Shown: positions 45,118 to 54,921 of the stretch, piece by piece
How positions within the stretch are numbered: the stretch's first letter is position 1
Layout: each line of letters opens with the position of its first letter
Source of the DNA: Phaeobacter sp. B1627
GTDB lineage: Bacteria > Pseudomonadota > Alphaproteobacteria > Rhodobacterales > Rhodobacteraceae
NCBI RefSeq assembly: GCF_006265095.1
Contig: NZ_VCNK01000034.1
Location: forward strand, 1-61,505
Reading direction: 5' to 3'
Length of the DNA: 61,505 nucleotides
Notes under the pieces: generated by a model
The model's input: the letters and a program-made list of their open reading frames with translations, nothing else
Told to the model about the DNA's origin: nothing
Databases searched by the model: none
Position numbers and translations under genes: made by a program

Positions 45118-46478
45118 CGACGTGCAGGCCCCCGTTTGGTGCGTTTTTTATTGCGACCGCGCAGCTGGCTCTTTTCAATCAGGCCTTCATACTGATGCGC
45201 GAGAAGATGGCTCTGAACCTGCTGGATCGTATCCATGGTCACAGACACCACAATCAAAACCGATGTGCCGCCGAAATAGACGGGAATTGCAAAATTCGCC
45301 CGCAGCACTTCGGGAAGCAAACAGACCAGCGCAAGATAACCGGACCCCAGAACCAGGATACGGTTCACGACATACTCAATATATTCGGCAGTCTTCTTGC
45401 CCGGCCGGATACCCGGAACAAAGCCGTTCTGGTTCTTCAGGTTCTGGGCAACTTCTTCCGGCTTGAACGACACGTTGAACGTATAGAAATACGCAAAAAA
45501 CACGATCATCGAGATGAAGAACAAAAGATAAAGAGGTTGACCGGGGCCGAAGTTCGCCAACAGCCAGCTCATGACGGGGCTCGAGGCCGAGCCCTGGCTA
45601 AAGGTGGAGATGGTCGTCGGCAACAGCAACAGCGAGGAGGCAAAGATCGCAGGGATCACGCCGGCCGGGTTCACCTTGACCGGAAGGTGGCTGGACCCGC
45701 CGTCATAGACCTTCATGCCGACCTGACGGCGCGGGTACTGGATGTGGATCTTGCGCAGCGCCCGCTCCATGAACACGACGAACATGATCACCGCAACAAC
45801 CATCACGATCACGGCGATGATGACCGCCGGGCTGATCGCACCGGAACGACCCGAGGCAAAGAACTGGGCGATGGCCGCCGGAACTTCGGCAATGATACCG
45901 ACGAAGATGATCAGGGAAATGCCGTTGCCGATGCCGCGATTGGTGATCTGCTCGCCAAGCCACATCAGGAACATTGTGCCACCGACCAGGGTGATCATGC
46001 AGGACAGTCGGAAATACAGCCCGGCGTCCAGCGCCAGATCGCCCGCTTCGAGCGAGGCCGCAAGCCCATAGGACTGCGCAGTCGCCAGCAGCACCGTGCC
46101 GTAGCGGGTATACTGGTTGATCTTCTTGCGCCCCTGCTCGCCCTCTTTCTTGAGTTGTTCGAGCGCAGGCACCATGGAGGTCAGCAGCTGCACGATAATC
46201 GAGGCGGAGATATACGGCATAATGCCGAGGGCGAAAATGCCCATGCGCCCGAGCGCACCACCGGTAAACATCGACACCATGCCGCCAATGCCCTGCCCCG
46301 CGGTTTCCATGAACTGACGCAGCGCATCCGTGTCGATTCCCGGAACGGGAATCCACGTGCCCAGACGATAGACAATCAAAAGTCCGATCGTGAACAGGAT
46401 GCGGTTGCGCAGATCCGTGGCCTTGCCCAGGGCAGCCCAGCTGGTGTTGGCCGCCATTTGTTCTGCTGCTGATACCAT
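45114..46478 (-). CDS. secY: Preprotein translocase subunit SecY
   Basis: The 454-residue channel protein has ten membrane segments, with the plug region after TM1, [15 protein letters not shown] in TM2, the cytoplasmic loop YPRRQVG and [15 protein letters not shown] in the conserved C5 area. It forms the Sec translocon with SecE and SecG. A hairpin separates it from rplO. Confidence 0.98.
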   Translation of the reverse strand: MVSAAEQMAANTSWAALGKATDLRNRILFTIGLLIVYRLGTWIPVPGIDTDALRQFMETAGQGIGGMVSMFTGGALGRMGIFALGIMPYISASIIVQLLTSMVPALEQLKKEGEQGRKKINQYTRYGTVLLATAQSYGLAASLEAGDLALDAGLYFRLSCMITLVGGTMFLMWLGEQITNRGIGNGISLIIFVGIIAEVPAAIAQFFASGRSGAISPAVIIAVIVMVVAVIMFVVFMERALRKIHIQYPRRQVGMKVYDGGSSHLPVKVNPAGVIPAIFASSLLLLPTTISTFSQGSASSPVMSWLLANFGPGQPLYLLFFISMIVFFAYFYTFNVSFKPEEVAQNLKNQNGFVPGIRPGKKTAEYIEYVVNRILVLGSGYLALVCLLPEVLRANFAIPVYFGGTSVLIVVSVTMDTIQQVQSHLLAHQYEGLIEKSQLRGRNKKRTKRGPARR

Positions 46479-46501
46479 GAAATAGGTCTCTTCTTGCGAA
46501 A

Positions 46502-46537
46502 ACGCCGCCCGGAACCGTTTTCCGGCTCGGGCGGCGT
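46502..46537 (-). terminator. Hairpin between rplO and secY
   Basis: ACGCCGCCCG pairs perfectly with CGGGCGGCGT around a 16-base region; on the minus strand TTTTC follows. It lies about 50 bases after the rplO stop and may attenuate read-through into secY. Confidence 0.65.
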
Positions 46538-46588
46538 ATGGGAAAACTGATGACTTATGTAAGCGGCATCGGCGCCGCTCACAAGCCG

Positions 46589-47062
46589 TTACTCAGATGC
46601 GGCTTCTGTTGTTGCCACGGTCAGAGCGCCACCCGCCTTTGAAACAGCCTCGACAGCCGCCTTGGAGGCACCGGTCACTGCGATCGTCGCCTTTGCGGTG
46701 AATTCACCTTTTGCGAGAACGCGGACACCGTCAAGCTTGCGACGGACAACACCGGATGCGACCAGAGTGTCTTCGGTGATGGTCGCGGCATCAAGTTTGC
46801 CTGCGTCGATGAATTTTTGGATCAGACCAAGGTTAACCACCGCGTATTTCTTGGCGTTCGGCTTGTTGAAGCCACGCTTTGGCAAACGCTGGTAGAGGGG
46901 CATCTGGCCGCCTTCGTAGCCTTTGATCGCTACACCGGAACGGGATTTCTGACCTTTGATACCACGGCCACCCATTTTACCCTTGCCGGAGCCGGGGCCA
47001 CGGCCAACGCGGGTGCGTTTCGGGGTTGCGCCGGGATTGTCACGCAGTTCGTTGAGTCTCAT
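46589..47062 (-). CDS. rplO: 50S ribosomal protein L15
   Basis: The 157-residue protein starts [29 protein letters not shown] with the glycine-rich [12 protein letters not shown] and FEGGQ-like [17 protein letters not shown] segments typical of L15. It is separated from rpmD by a 0.9-kb interval holding a DUF1127 gene, unlike the usual rpmD-rplO adjacency. Confidence 0.98.
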   Translation of the reverse strand: MRLNELRDNPGATPKRTRVGRGPGSGKGKMGGRGIKGQKSRSGVAIKGYEGGQMPLYQRLPKRGFNKPNAKKYAVVNLGLIQKFIDAGKLDAATITEDTLVASGVVRRKLDGVRVLAKGEFTAKATIAVTGASKAAVEAVSKAGGALTVATTEAASE

Positions 47063-47421
47063 TTCGCTTCTCCTAGAGCCGGAAGTGACCCCATGAAGCG
47101 AAGAGGGTCAGACGCGGCATTTTTTGGTTTTGTTTCAGAATCAGAGTCCGGGGCCCGAAGGCCACCGAGGGCGTATAGACGGATTGCCACCGGGGATCAA
47201 GGCTTCAACCGGTGCGCCTGTTGGCAGACGGCTCCTGCCCCCTCTCGCGGCATCGGTCTATTCAATGGCGCAGGAGCTCATAGAGCCCCCAAAGGTCCGG
47301 GCCTCGCCCGAAATCGCCGAGGATTGGTCACAAAAAAACGCTTCCACAAATTGCGAAAGCGTTTCTTCGGTGCAGACGGACCCGAGGGAGGAGGAGAGGC
47401 CGTCCGCGCGGTCTGCGGGTT
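47063..47421. other. Region between DUF1127 gene and rplO
   Basis: About 360 bases without a gene. It contains the DUF1127 terminator at its right part and must carry a promoter for rplO, which I could not place with confidence. Confidence 0.45.
47332..47364 (-). terminator. Terminator of the DUF1127 gene
   Basis: On the minus strand AAACGCTT and AAGCGTTT pair around a loop of 13 bases and run straight into a tract of seven T residues; a strong intrinsic terminator about 57 bases after the DUF1127 stop. Confidence 0.8.
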
Positions 47422-47637
47422 TTATGCGCCGTAGACATGTGTCCGGGCCAGATCGGCGATATCGCAGCGGCGAATGCCAATGTCAGCCAGATCCCGGTCA
47501 GTCAGCATGTCCAGCTCGTTAAAGGTGCGTTTGTATTCTTTGTGCAGCTCCCAGGAGGCGCGGGCTGTGTCAGCCATCGCGCGCAGACGCGCAACGAGGG
47601 AGGAAGAGGCGAAGCTTGTGTTCAGTGCATGTGCCAT
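47422..47637 (-). CDS. DUF1127 domain small protein
   Basis: The 71-residue protein ends in the DUF1127 pattern (about 35-62: ELDMLTDRDLADIGIRRCDIADLAR), with a helical ARLRAMADTARASWELHKEYKRT region before it. Small DUF1127 proteins in alphaproteobacteria are stress-regulated; CcaF1 of Rhodobacter sphaeroides binds RNA and affects RNA turnover. An AAGGA site precedes ATG 47637. The gene stands alone between rpmD and rplO with its own promoter and terminator. Confidence 0.88.
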   Translation of the reverse strand: MAHALNTSFASSSLVARLRAMADTARASWELHKEYKRTFNELDMLTDRDLADIGIRRCDIADLARTHVYGA

Positions 47638-47711
47638 GGGGCAGGTCCTTTCTCTAGCCGGGACGGGTTTCCTCGGCTCTATTTCTTTGGTGTGTTTCAC
47701 TTTATGTCCCA

Positions 47712-47755
47712 AAGATAGGTCACGCCGTTCGCGCTAACAACTGACAGTTCGTTAG
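47712..47755 (-). promoter_or_regulatory. Putative DUF1127 promoter with overlapping palindrome
   Basis: On the minus strand TTGTTA (47740-47735), 17 bases and TATCTT (47717-47712) form a good promoter. A near-perfect inverted repeat, CTAAC-AACTG-A-CAGTT-C-GTTAG (47734-47755), covers the -35, suggesting an operator. Confidence 0.55.
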
Positions 47756-47905
47756 ACCCGTTATGCACCTGCAGCATAGAAAACATCCGGAAAATTAATG
47801 CGATCTTCAACAAATGGACGTTCGCACGCACGCCTGCCCACAAATACACCTATAAAAGAACTCTTGGCGCGCGCGGCCGACGAGACGCGATTTTAATTTC
47901 ACATC

Positions 47906-47944
47906 CAAAAATGCGAAACGCCCCCGCATGTCTGCGGAGGCGTT
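47906..47944 (-). terminator. Terminator after rpmD
   Basis: AACGCCCCCGCA and TGCGGAGGCGTT pair with one mismatch around TGTC; on the minus strand a TTCGCATTTTT tract follows. It lies 30 bases after the rpmD stop. Confidence 0.72.
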
Positions 47945-47973
47945 CCAATTCAGCGGTCAGTACACCGACGAGC

Positions 47974-48162
47974 TTAGTCGCGCTCTTCGATGATTTCGAC
48001 CAAATGCGAGATCTTGTTGACCATACCGCGAACCGAAGGCGTATCTTCCAGCTCACGGGTCTTGTGCATTTTGTTCAGGCCCAAACCGATCAGGGTTGCG
48101 CGCTGTTCGGCGGGGCGACGGATCGGCGAGCCGACCTGTTTCACGACGATTGTTTTAGCCAT
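47974..48162 (-). CDS. rpmD: 50S ribosomal protein L30
   Basis: The 62-residue protein starts [31 protein letters not shown] and ends in the [14 protein letters not shown] segment, both diagnostic for L30. It follows rpsE by 12 bases. Confidence 0.97.
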   Translation of the reverse strand: MAKTIVVKQVGSPIRRPAEQRATLIGLGLNKMHKTRELEDTPSVRGMVNKISHLVEIIEERD

Positions 48163-48174
48163 GGAACGATCTCC

Positions 48175-48753
48175 TTACGCTTCTTCTGCGACTGGGCTGG
48201 ACGCGGCCGGAGCCTCGTCCCGCTTCGGCAGGATGTCCGCAACCTTCTTACCACGGCGCTGAGCAACGGCACGGGGGCTTTGCTCTTTCTTGAGGCCGTC
48301 GATGGTCGCACGGATCATGTTGTATGGGTTCTGCGAGCCAACCGATTTGGACACCACATCCTTGATGCCGAGCATCTCGAAAACGGCGCGCATCGGACCA
48401 CCAGCGATGATCCCGGTACCTTCAGGAGCCGTACGCATGACGACCTTGCCTGCACCGTGACGACCATACATGTCGTGATGCAATGTGCGGCCCTCTTTCA
48501 GCGCGACACGGATCATCTGACGCTTGGCCTGCTCGGTTGCCTTGCGGATCGCCTCGGGGACTTCCTTGGCTTTACCTTTGCCAAAGCCGACGCGGCCTTT
48601 TTGGTCACCAACCACAACGAGTGCGGCGAAGCCAAAGCGCTTACCACCTTTTACGGTTTTGGACACGCGGTTGATAGCGACCAGACGATCTGCGAATTCC
48701 GGCGTTTCTTCACGATCGCGGCGATTGCCACGACGGTTATCACGTTCTGCCAT
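48175..48753 (-). CDS. rpsE: 30S ribosomal protein S5
   Basis: The 192-residue protein has the double-stranded RNA-binding S5 domain ([26 protein letters not shown]) and the [38 protein letters not shown] core. The N-terminal arginine-rich extension and the C-terminal Ala/Pro tail are longer than in E. coli. A hairpin stands between it and rplR. Confidence 0.98.
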   Translation of the reverse strand: MAERDNRRGNRRDREETPEFADRLVAINRVSKTVKGGKRFGFAALVVVGDQKGRVGFGKGKAKEVPEAIRKATEQAKRQMIRVALKEGRTLHHDMYGRHGAGKVVMRTAPEGTGIIAGGPMRAVFEMLGIKDVVSKSVGSQNPYNMIRATIDGLKKEQSPRAVAQRRGKKVADILPKRDEAPAASSPVAEEA

Positions 48754-48885
48754 GAGGCATTCCTTATACAGGTGGCGAAACGGACAGACCGCCTCGCCTT
48801 TTCTCCAATCCTGGTGAGAGACGATAAAGCCCGCTCTCCCGGATCATCGGGGCCGCCCGTGAGGGCGCCCTCTCTCAACTTGAAA

Positions 48886-48912
48886 CGGACGCCCCGGGAT
48901 CCGGGGCGTCCG
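48886..48912 (-). terminator. Hairpin between rplR and rpsE
   Basis: CGGACGCCCCGG and CCGGGGCGTCCG pair perfectly over 12 bp with a three-base loop, starting five bases after the rplR stop; TTTC follows on the minus strand. It may be a partial terminator or a processing structure within the spc region. Confidence 0.6.
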
Positions 48913-48917
48913 AAACT

Positions 48918-49277
48918 TTAGATTTTCAGACCGCCTTCACGCGCAGCGTCGGCCAGAGCCTTCACTTTGCCGTGGTACAGGAAGCCACCGCGATCGAAGT
49001 ACGCTTCGGTCACGCCAGCCGCTTTCGCGCGCTCGGCGATCACGGAACCGACTTTGGTTGCCGCTTCGATGTTGTTCTTGCCGAAGAAGCCCAGATCCTT
49101 TTCCAAGGTCGAGGCCGCGGCCAGTGTCACACCGTTGACGTCGTCGATCACCTGAACAGAAATATTCTTGTTCGAGCGGTGCACGGAGAGACGCAGACGG
49201 CCTGCGTTCACCTTGCGAAGTTTGTTCCGGACGCGCAGGCGGCGCTTCAGAAACAGGGTACGTTTGCTGCTTGCCAT
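48918..49277 (-). CDS. rplR: 50S ribosomal protein L18
   Basis: The 119-residue 5S rRNA-binding protein shows [27 protein letters not shown] and the C-terminal [26 protein letters not shown] motif. It follows rplF by 11 bases. Confidence 0.98.
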   Translation of the reverse strand: MASSKRTLFLKRRLRVRNKLRKVNAGRLRLSVHRSNKNISVQVIDDVNGVTLAAASTLEKDLGFFGKNNIEAATKVGSVIAERAKAAGVTEAYFDRGGFLYHGKVKALADAAREGGLKI

Positions 49278-49288
49278 TGTTGTCGTCC

Positions 49289-49822
49289 TTACTTCTTCTT
49301 GCCTTCCTTGCGGAAGATGAATTCGCCCTTGTAGCGGATGCCTTTGCCTTTGTAGGGCTCGGGACGACGCCAGTCGCGGATTTTCGCCGCCACTTCGCCT
49401 ACCGCCTGCGCGTCTGCACCTTCCACAACGATTTCAGTCTGCTTCGGCGCGGTGATGGTAACACCCTCCGGAGCAACGTAATCGACGTCATGCGAGTAGC
49501 CGAGGTTCAGCTTCAGGGTGTTGCCCTGCATCTGAGCCCGGTAACCAACACCCTGGATTTCAAGCTCTTTCTTGAAACCCTGGGTCACGCCTTGCACCAG
49601 ATTGGCAACCATGGTGCGGGACATGCCCCACTGCTGGCGCGCGCGCTTGGATTTGCCGCGCGGCTCAACTTTGACCAGGTTGTCCTCAACGGTGAGGGTC
49701 ACATCGTCGGTTGCGGTGAAGGTCTGGGCGCCTTTCGGGCCCTTCACTTCGATGGTTTGGCCGGACACGCTCGCGGTAACACCGCTGGGCAGGTCGACCG
49801 GTTTTTTACCAATACGGGACAT
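49289..49822 (-). CDS. rplF: 50S ribosomal protein L6
   Basis: The 177-residue protein begins [15 protein letters not shown] and ends with the family signature [26 protein letters not shown]. The two L6 domains are both present. It lies at the factor-binding region of the large subunit. Confidence 0.99.
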   Translation of the reverse strand: MSRIGKKPVDLPSGVTASVSGQTIEVKGPKGAQTFTATDDVTLTVEDNLVKVEPRGKSKRARQQWGMSRTMVANLVQGVTQGFKKELEIQGVGYRAQMQGNTLKLNLGYSHDVDYVAPEGVTITAPKQTEIVVEGADAQAVGEVAAKIRDWRRPEPYKGKGIRYKGEFIFRKEGKKK

Positions 49823-49837
49823 TGTGCAAAAGCCTCC

Positions 49838-50230
49838 TTAGAAGACGGTGCAGAGCACTTCGCCGCCGACGTTGGCTGCGCGTGCGTTTGCGTCCGACAT
49901 CACACCTTTGGGGGTGGAGACAATCGACACACCCAGGCCCTGACGGACCGACGGGATGTCATTGACGCCCATGTAAACGCGACGACCGGGTTTGGAAACC
50001 CGCTTCACTTCGCGAATGACAGGTTCGCCTTCGTAGTACTTGAGGCTGATTTCCAGCGCCGGATGGCCGCGTTCGTCAGTCAGTTTCTCATAGCCGCGAA
50101 TGTAGCCCTCGTCCTGCAGCACATCCAGAACCCAGGCACGCAGCTTGGAAGCCGGGCTGAGGACGGTGGATTTGCCACGCAACTGAGAGTTACGGATACG
50201 GGTGAGCATATCGCCGATAGGATCGTTCAT
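49838..50230 (-). CDS. rpsH: 30S ribosomal protein S8
   Basis: The 130-residue protein begins [21 protein letters not shown] and ends in [27 protein letters not shown], matching S8. It binds the central domain of 16S rRNA and in E. coli represses the spc operon; whether it does so here is unknown. Confidence 0.99.
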   Translation of the reverse strand: MNDPIGDMLTRIRNSQLRGKSTVLSPASKLRAWVLDVLQDEGYIRGYEKLTDERGHPALEISLKYYEGEPVIREVKRVSKPGRRVYMGVNDIPSVRQGLGVSIVSTPKGVMSDANARAANVGGEVLCTVF

Positions 50231-50243
50231 ATCTGTCTCTCCC

Positions 50244-50549
50244 TTACCAGCTCGACTTCACCATACCGGGGATCTGGCCATTCGAGCCCAGTTCCCGCAG
50301 CGCGATCCGGCTCACCTTCAGCTTACGGTAGTAAGCGTGGGGACGGCCGGTCAGCTGACACCGGTTGTGCAGACGAGTAGCCGAGGAATTCCGCGGCAAT
50401 TTTGCCAATTTCAGGCGCGCTTTGAAACGCTCTTCCATCGGCAGGGTTTCGTCATTCGCGATCTCTTTGAGCTCGGCACGCTTTGCGGCGTATTTTGCCA
50501 CCAGGCGCTCGCGCTTCTTCTCGCGTTCGATCATTGCTTTTTTAGCCAT
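50244..50549 (-). CDS. rpsN: 30S ribosomal protein S14
   Basis: The 101-residue protein is the long, zinc-free S14 type: the C-terminal region [31 protein letters not shown] lacks the four-cysteine knuckle. It follows rplE by 19 bases. Confidence 0.99.
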   Translation of the reverse strand: MAKKAMIEREKKRERLVAKYAAKRAELKEIANDETLPMEERFKARLKLAKLPRNSSATRLHNRCQLTGRPHAYYRKLKVSRIALRELGSNGQIPGMVKSSW

Positions 50550-50568
50550 GGTCTCTTCCTTCCCGCGC

Positions 50569-51132
50569 TCAGCTGTTGAAGGGCATGTTGAAAGCTTTCA
50601 ACAGTGCCTTCGCTTCAGCGTCGGTTTTAGCGTTGGTGGCAATTACGATGTCCATGCCCCAGGATTCATCGATTTTATCGAAATCGATTTCCGGGAACAC
50701 GATGTGCTCTTTCAAGCCCATGGCGTAGTTGCCACGGCCGTCAAAAGAGGTGCCGGGAACGCCGCGGAAGTCGCGGATCCGAGGCATCGCAATGGTGATC
50801 AGGCGGTCGAGGAATTCGTACATCCGGTCGCCACGCAGGGTCACCTTTGCACCCATCGGCATGCCTTCACGAACGCGGAAGCCAGCGATCGAGTTCTTTG
50901 CAACGGTGGTGAGGGCTTTCTGGCCAGCGATCTTGGTCAGGTCTTCCTGAGCCGATTTCGCTTTCTTGCTGTCTTTGACGGCAGCACGACCACAACCGAT
51001 GTTGAGAACGATTTTCTCCAGCTTGGGGATCATCATCTCATTGGAGTAGCCGAATTCCTCTTTCAGGGACGCACGGATGCTGTCCTTGTAAGCGGCCTTC
51101 AAGCGCGGGGTGTAGGTTGCATCGTCAAGCAT
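50569..51132 (-). CDS. rplE: 50S ribosomal protein L5
   Basis: The 187-residue 5S rRNA-binding protein shows the [11 protein letters not shown] signature, the [19 protein letters not shown] loop and the [19 protein letters not shown] end. Its start overlaps the rplX stop by one base. Confidence 0.99.
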   Translation of the reverse strand: MLDDATYTPRLKAAYKDSIRASLKEEFGYSNEMMIPKLEKIVLNIGCGRAAVKDSKKAKSAQEDLTKIAGQKALTTVAKNSIAGFRVREGMPMGAKVTLRGDRMYEFLDRLITIAMPRIRDFRGVPGTSFDGRGNYAMGLKEHIVFPEIDFDKIDESWGMDIVIATNAKTDAEAKALLKAFNMPFNS

Positions 51133-51437
51133 CAGACAGTCTCCCCGGTGGTTTTGGCGAAACGAACCTTCTTGCCGTCTTCCTCACGGAAACCGACGCG
51201 GGTTGCTTTGCCGTTTGCGTCCAGCAGAGCCAGGTTCGACAGGTCGATCGGCTGCGCTTTGGGAAGGCGGCCGCCCTGAGACGTTTGGGTCTGACGGGTG
51301 TGGCGGATCGCCATGTTCACGCCGTCAACAACGGCTTTGCCAGCCTTCGGGTCAACGGAAGAGATGGTCCCTTCCTGGCCCTTGTCCTTGCCAGCCAGAA
51401 CGACGACCTTGTCGCCTTTGCGGAGTTTAGCAGCCAT
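51132..51437 (-). CDS. rplX: 50S ribosomal protein L24
   Basis: The 101-residue protein has the KOW motif [22 protein letters not shown] and the [12 protein letters not shown] stretch, as in L24, an assembly initiator of the large subunit. Two bases separate it from rplN. Confidence 0.98.
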   Translation of the reverse strand: MAAKLRKGDKVVVLAGKDKGQEGTISSVDPKAGKAVVDGVNMAIRHTRQTQTSQGGRLPKAQPIDLSNLALLDANGKATRVGFREEDGKKVRFAKTTGETV

Positions 51438-51439
51438 GG

Positions 51440-51808
51440 TTACAGCACCTCCGGAGCAAGCGAGATGATCTTCATGAAGTTCTTCGCGCGAAGTTCGCGA
51501 ACAACCGGGCCGAAGATACGGGTGCCGACCGGCTCACCGCTGTTGTTCAGAATAACAGCCGCGTTGCGATCAAAACGGATCGCGGTGCCGTCTTCACGAC
51601 GGACCTCTTTGGCGGTGCGAACGACGACGGCCTTGCGGACGTCCCCTTTTTTAACGCGACCGCGTGGGATGGCTTCCTTAACCGAGACGACAATGATGTC
51701 GCCTACGGATGCGTACTTACGCTTGGAGCCACCCAGAACCTTGATGCACTGAACTCGGCGAGCGCCGGAGTTGTCAGCGACATCCAGATTGGTTTGCATC
51801 TGGATCAT
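51440..51808 (-). CDS. rplN: 50S ribosomal protein L14
   Basis: The 122-residue protein starts [30 protein letters not shown] and contains [22 protein letters not shown], matching L14. A small hairpin lies in the 103-base spacer to rpsQ. Confidence 0.99.
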   Translation of the reverse strand: MIQMQTNLDVADNSGARRVQCIKVLGGSKRKYASVGDIIVVSVKEAIPRGRVKKGDVRKAVVVRTAKEVRREDGTAIRFDRNAAVILNNSGEPVGTRIFGPVVRELRAKNFMKIISLAPEVL

Positions 51809-51890
51809 GTGGTTTCTCCCGACCTTTGGGGCGCCGATGCGTGGCGTACTCCCCCAGGGTTTCGACTAAACTGAAAAGTCAAGTCGCCAG

Positions 51891-51911
51891 GAGTCTCGGG
51901 GTACGAGACTC
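51891..51911 (-). terminator. Small hairpin between rpsQ and rplN
   Basis: GAGTCTCG pairs with CGAGACTC around a five-base loop, immediately after the rpsQ stop. No T-run follows; it may stabilise or process the transcript rather than terminate it. Confidence 0.4.
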
Positions 51912-52142
51912 TTAGGCTTCCAGAACTTCCCAGCGTTTCGTTTTCGATTTCGGCGCGCATTCGATGATACGAACGGCATCGCCGACCTTGAAAGCGTTCC
52001 GTTCATCGTGAGCCCGGTATTTTTTGGACTTACGGATGGTTTTCTTCAGAACCGGGTGTGTGAAGCGGCGCTCCACGGACACGGTTACGGTCTGAGCGTT
52101 TGCGTCGGAGGTTACGACGCCAGACAGGATACGTTTGGGCAT
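51912..52142 (-). CDS. rpsQ: 30S ribosomal protein S17
   Basis: The 76-residue protein has an OB fold with [42 protein letters not shown], typical of S17. It follows rpmC by 12 bases. Confidence 0.98.
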   Translation of the reverse strand: MPKRILSGVVTSDANAQTVTVSVERRFTHPVLKKTIRKSKKYRAHDERNAFKVGDAVRIIECAPKSKTKRWEVLEA

Positions 52143-52154
52143 ACGATGAGCTCC

Positions 52155-52355
52155 TTATTCAGCCGCTGCTGCGGCTTTTTCGTTCAGGATGGTTTTCACA
52201 CGGGCAGCATTGCGGCGGGCCGCCTTGATGCCTGCGGTGTTTTCCATCTGACCGGTCGCTTGTTGAAAGCGCAGGTTGAAGCTCTCTTTTTTGAGGTTTG
52301 CGAGTGCATCGCGGAGTTCGTCCACGGTTTTTTCGCGCAGATCCTTGGCGTTCAT
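52155..52355 (-). CDS. rpmC: 50S ribosomal protein L29
   Basis: The 66-residue two-helix protein shows [32 protein letters not shown] and a conserved [10 protein letters not shown] end. Normally it follows rplP directly; here 3.7 kb of other genes intervene, so a promoter must lie within 52356-52590, where a TTGACA occurs (minus strand) without a clear -10. Confidence 0.98.
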   Translation of the reverse strand: MNAKDLREKTVDELRDALANLKKESFNLRFQQATGQMENTAGIKAARRNAARVKTILNEKAAAAAE

Positions 52356-52590
52356 CGCCTAGCGTTCCTTTCCTTGGCACCAGAAGGCCCCTTTTGATGG
52401 GTCACCTTGGGTCTGGTGGGTTATGTCAATGTCTGCACGCGGAGGTGCAAAAAAGAATCGCCCGACGCCCTTCGACTCGCGAAGCACGTGAAGCGATGCG
52501 TCCCTCTACAGGAGCACAGGGGCCGGGGCAAGGGAAACTTGGGGTTTTCCCGTTTCAGTCGCTGACATGCTGCCGCCGCCCTGCCCGTTC

Positions 52591-53634
52591 TCAGATAATT
52601 TCGTCTTCGTCAAACATCGCCGCACCATCGAGCTGCGCGTTCAAGCTCTCGATACGGCTTTCGGCTTCATGGGTGTTGACCACGCGCGCAATGTGGAAAA
52701 GGGCGTCGCCCTCATTCACGACCGGTAGGTTCGTGCGGCCAATGATAAGGCCGGCCTGACTTGCCAGAAGCTCAATCTCCTCCTCGCCGAACGGGTCGGC
52801 GACAATTCCAAGAACATCGCCCTCCGCAACCATCTCACCCGTGGTCTTGAAGGTGCGCAGCAAGCCACCGACCGGCGCACGCTCCCAGCTGGACTCACCT
52901 GCACGCACCGGCACCACCTCTGCCAGCGGCACGCCGTCCTCAGGGATCATGGCGAGGGCGTGCATCACCCTCAAAATCCCGGCAACACCGGCGCGGGCGG
53001 ATTGCTCGTCAAATCGCAACCCCTCCCCTGCTTCATAGAGCAGGATATCCACGCCCACCTTCTTCGCCTCCTGGCGCAGGCTGCCATCGCGCAGGCCCGA
53101 ACGGATGACCACCGGAGCGCCGAAAGCATCCGCGTAGGACAACGTCTCCTTGACCTTTGGGGACACACGGATCTGCGGCATGTTTGTCCGGTGAATTGCT
53201 GCCGAATGAAGGTCGATCCCCAAATCCGACCGCTCCACGATTTCTTTCATGAACAAGTGTGCAAGCCGACTTGCCAGCGACCCCGTTTCGCTGCCGGGAA
53301 AGCACCGGTTCAAATCACGCCTGTCCGGCAGATAGCGGGAGTGGTTGAGGAAGCCAAACGTATTGACGATCGGCACCACGATCAGCGTCCCCTTGAGACG
53401 GGCAAACTGGCGACTGCGCAGCAAACGCCGGGCAATTTCCACGCCGATCACCTCATCCCCGTGGACGGCAGCTGATACAAAAAGCGTCGGGCCCTCCTCG
53501 GCGCCATGTATGACGTGAGCAGACATGGTGACCGGCGTATGATCGGACAGGACGCTGACCGGGAGGTCAACAGTCCGACGCGAGCCCGGAGGAATCCGGA
53601 ACTCACCAATTTCAAAATCAGAGCGGCGCGCCAT
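52591..53634 (-). CDS. Succinylglutamate desuccinylase/aspartoacylase family (M14-type) metallohydrolase
   Basis: The 347-residue protein has the zinc motif SAAVHGDEVIGVEIARR (His and Glu about 56-59) and a later DLHSA histidine, as in the AstE/AspA group of zinc carboxypeptidase-like deacylases, plus a C-terminal beta-rich region with PVGGLLRTFKTTGEMV. Relatives deacylate N-acyl amino acids; some are linked with RimK-type ligases. The start at 53634 (MARRSDFEIG) matches the conserved beginning. It is the first gene of the foreign block within the ribosomal cluster, next to rpmC. Confidence 0.88.
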   Translation of the reverse strand: MARRSDFEIGEFRIPPGSRRTVDLPVSVLSDHTPVTMSAHVIHGAEEGPTLFVSAAVHGDEVIGVEIARRLLRSRQFARLKGTLIVVPIVNTFGFLNHSRYLPDRRDLNRCFPGSETGSLASRLAHLFMKEIVERSDLGIDLHSAAIHRTNMPQIRVSPKVKETLSYADAFGAPVVIRSGLRDGSLRQEAKKVGVDILLYEAGEGLRFDEQSARAGVAGILRVMHALAMIPEDGVPLAEVVPVRAGESSWERAPVGGLLRTFKTTGEMVAEGDVLGIVADPFGEEEIELLASQAGLIIGRTNLPVVNEGDALFHIARVVNTHEAESRIESLNAQLDGAAMFDEDEII

Positions 53635-53705
53635 GGAGAAGCCTTTCGGAAACACAATCCCGAACGGCTTAACAGGTCTGGCGGCTTTGACAATCTCGCA
53701 GGTGA

Positions 53706-54458
53706 TCAGTGCGACCGCGTCCGAGGCAACAATCGGCCGACAAACGGTGCTTCTTCTCGCGGCTTTAGCCGCGGTTCGCCGCGGCGACCATAGCCGAAGT
53801 TTTTAAAATCTTCGGCAAAGTACCAATCCAGCAGCGCGCAGCTGCGGTCGCTGAGGTCTTCGACCCGCGTCCCGCCGCTCGGGATGGTCTTGTTCTTGAC
53901 CGTGAGGGATGCATCAGTTTCTGTGAAGTCCTGGATCGTCTGCCAATCCTGATCGATCTCTTCCAGACGGCAAACTAACTTGACCATGGGGTTGCCCTCC
54001 CCATCCAGCACCCAGGGTGAACAGGGATGGAAGGTATGGAACAACTCCAGATCACTGGGATTTTGTCCGGCAAAGGTATTCAATACCCAGTCATCAATCG
54101 ACGCGCCCCTCATGTCAGGGTTCAATTCTCCAATAGCTTCGCTGTAGCGAAACAGCGAACACACACGCTCATACGGGTGGCGGACCAGGGCAAAGGTGTT
54201 CAGGTCGGCCCAGAACTGCGCTCCAACCTGCGCCACCCATTGCGCGGCCGTACCATGCAAATAAAATCCCCCCAACGCGTCGCCGACGGATGTACCGCCG
54301 CATTTCGGAATATGCACAAAGAAGTAGGGCCGTTGAAGCGAAGCTAGGGTCAGTTTTTCCGAGAGCTCCTTGCTCATACGGTACTTGGGAGCGGCGTGGA
54401 CGGGGTGAGTCAGCACTGGGGCCTCCTTGGACTTATCTTTCTGCGGAAAGACTTTCAC
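53706..54458 (-). CDS. Sulfotransferase family protein
   Basis: The 250-residue protein starts at a GTG and contains PYFFVHIPKCGGTSVGDALGG (about 44-64), the 5'-phosphosulfate loop of PAPS-dependent sulfotransferases, and LVRHPYERVCSLFRYSE, the 3'-phosphate-binding region. It resembles sulfotransferase family 2 members that act on carbohydrates; the acceptor is unknown. It sits within the block between rplP and rpmC. Confidence 0.85.
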   Translation of the reverse strand: MKVFPQKDKSKEAPVLTHPVHAAPKYRMSKELSEKLTLASLQRPYFFVHIPKCGGTSVGDALGGFYLHGTAAQWVAQVGAQFWADLNTFALVRHPYERVCSLFRYSEAIGELNPDMRGASIDDWVLNTFAGQNPSDLELFHTFHPCSPWVLDGEGNPMVKLVCRLEEIDQDWQTIQDFTETDASLTVKNKTIPSGGTRVEDLSDRSCALLDWYFAEDFKNFGYGRRGEPRLKPREEAPFVGRLLPRTRSH

Positions 54459-54921
54459 ACAACCCTTTCGCTAGGGTGAAAGGACGCACCAGGGCGGCTC
54501 AAATCTGAGCGCTTTTTACTCAGTCCTCACGCAGTTGCCCGGACAGGATGTCGGATCCCCTGAACAGATGCGACCGGACCGGACTTTCAAAAGCCCGAGG
54601 CCAGCACAGTTTTCCGCGCAGTCGTCGGTACAGTTTCGGGTAGGATCGATTCCGGTCTATATTTGCTTCATGCGCGAGAGACCGAAGTTCTGGCGTCCCA
54701 CCACTTTGTTGCGGCCCCTGATAGGAATGGTGAGCTGCCGCGGCCGGCGCAGCCGTCCAGTCTGAGAGCTCCATTTCAGCAGTCCAGAGTGTGGTCTTTT
54801 TTCGCTCGCCCTACGGCGCAGGCCGCAGAGCTTCCGAAACGTCATGCGACACGGTGCGGCGTGCCCGGATTTCCCCCACAGCAGCGCCGTTAGGACGGCG
54901 GACCGGTGCGACTAAGCCCTC
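54459..54921. other. Intergenic region, no gene recognised
   Basis: About 460 bases between the sulfotransferase and 2OG oxygenase genes. Short overlapping frames on both strands have no recognisable content and no good ribosome sites. It probably includes the sulfotransferase promoter and may be decayed sequence. Confidence 0.45.

Larger units (their letters stand above)
47638..47973. other. Upstream region of DUF1127 gene
   Basis: This 336-base interval holds the DUF1127 promoter and overlapping palindrome at 47712-47755 and the rpmD terminator at 47917-47944. The middle (about 47760-47900) is AT-richer and shows nothing further. Confidence 0.5.

Noticed and set aside
54520-54893. Overlapping frames of 60-84 codons on both strands between the sulfotransferase and oxygenase genes
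   Set aside because: No ribosome sites, no recognisable domains and mutual overlap; more likely non-coding or decayed sequence.
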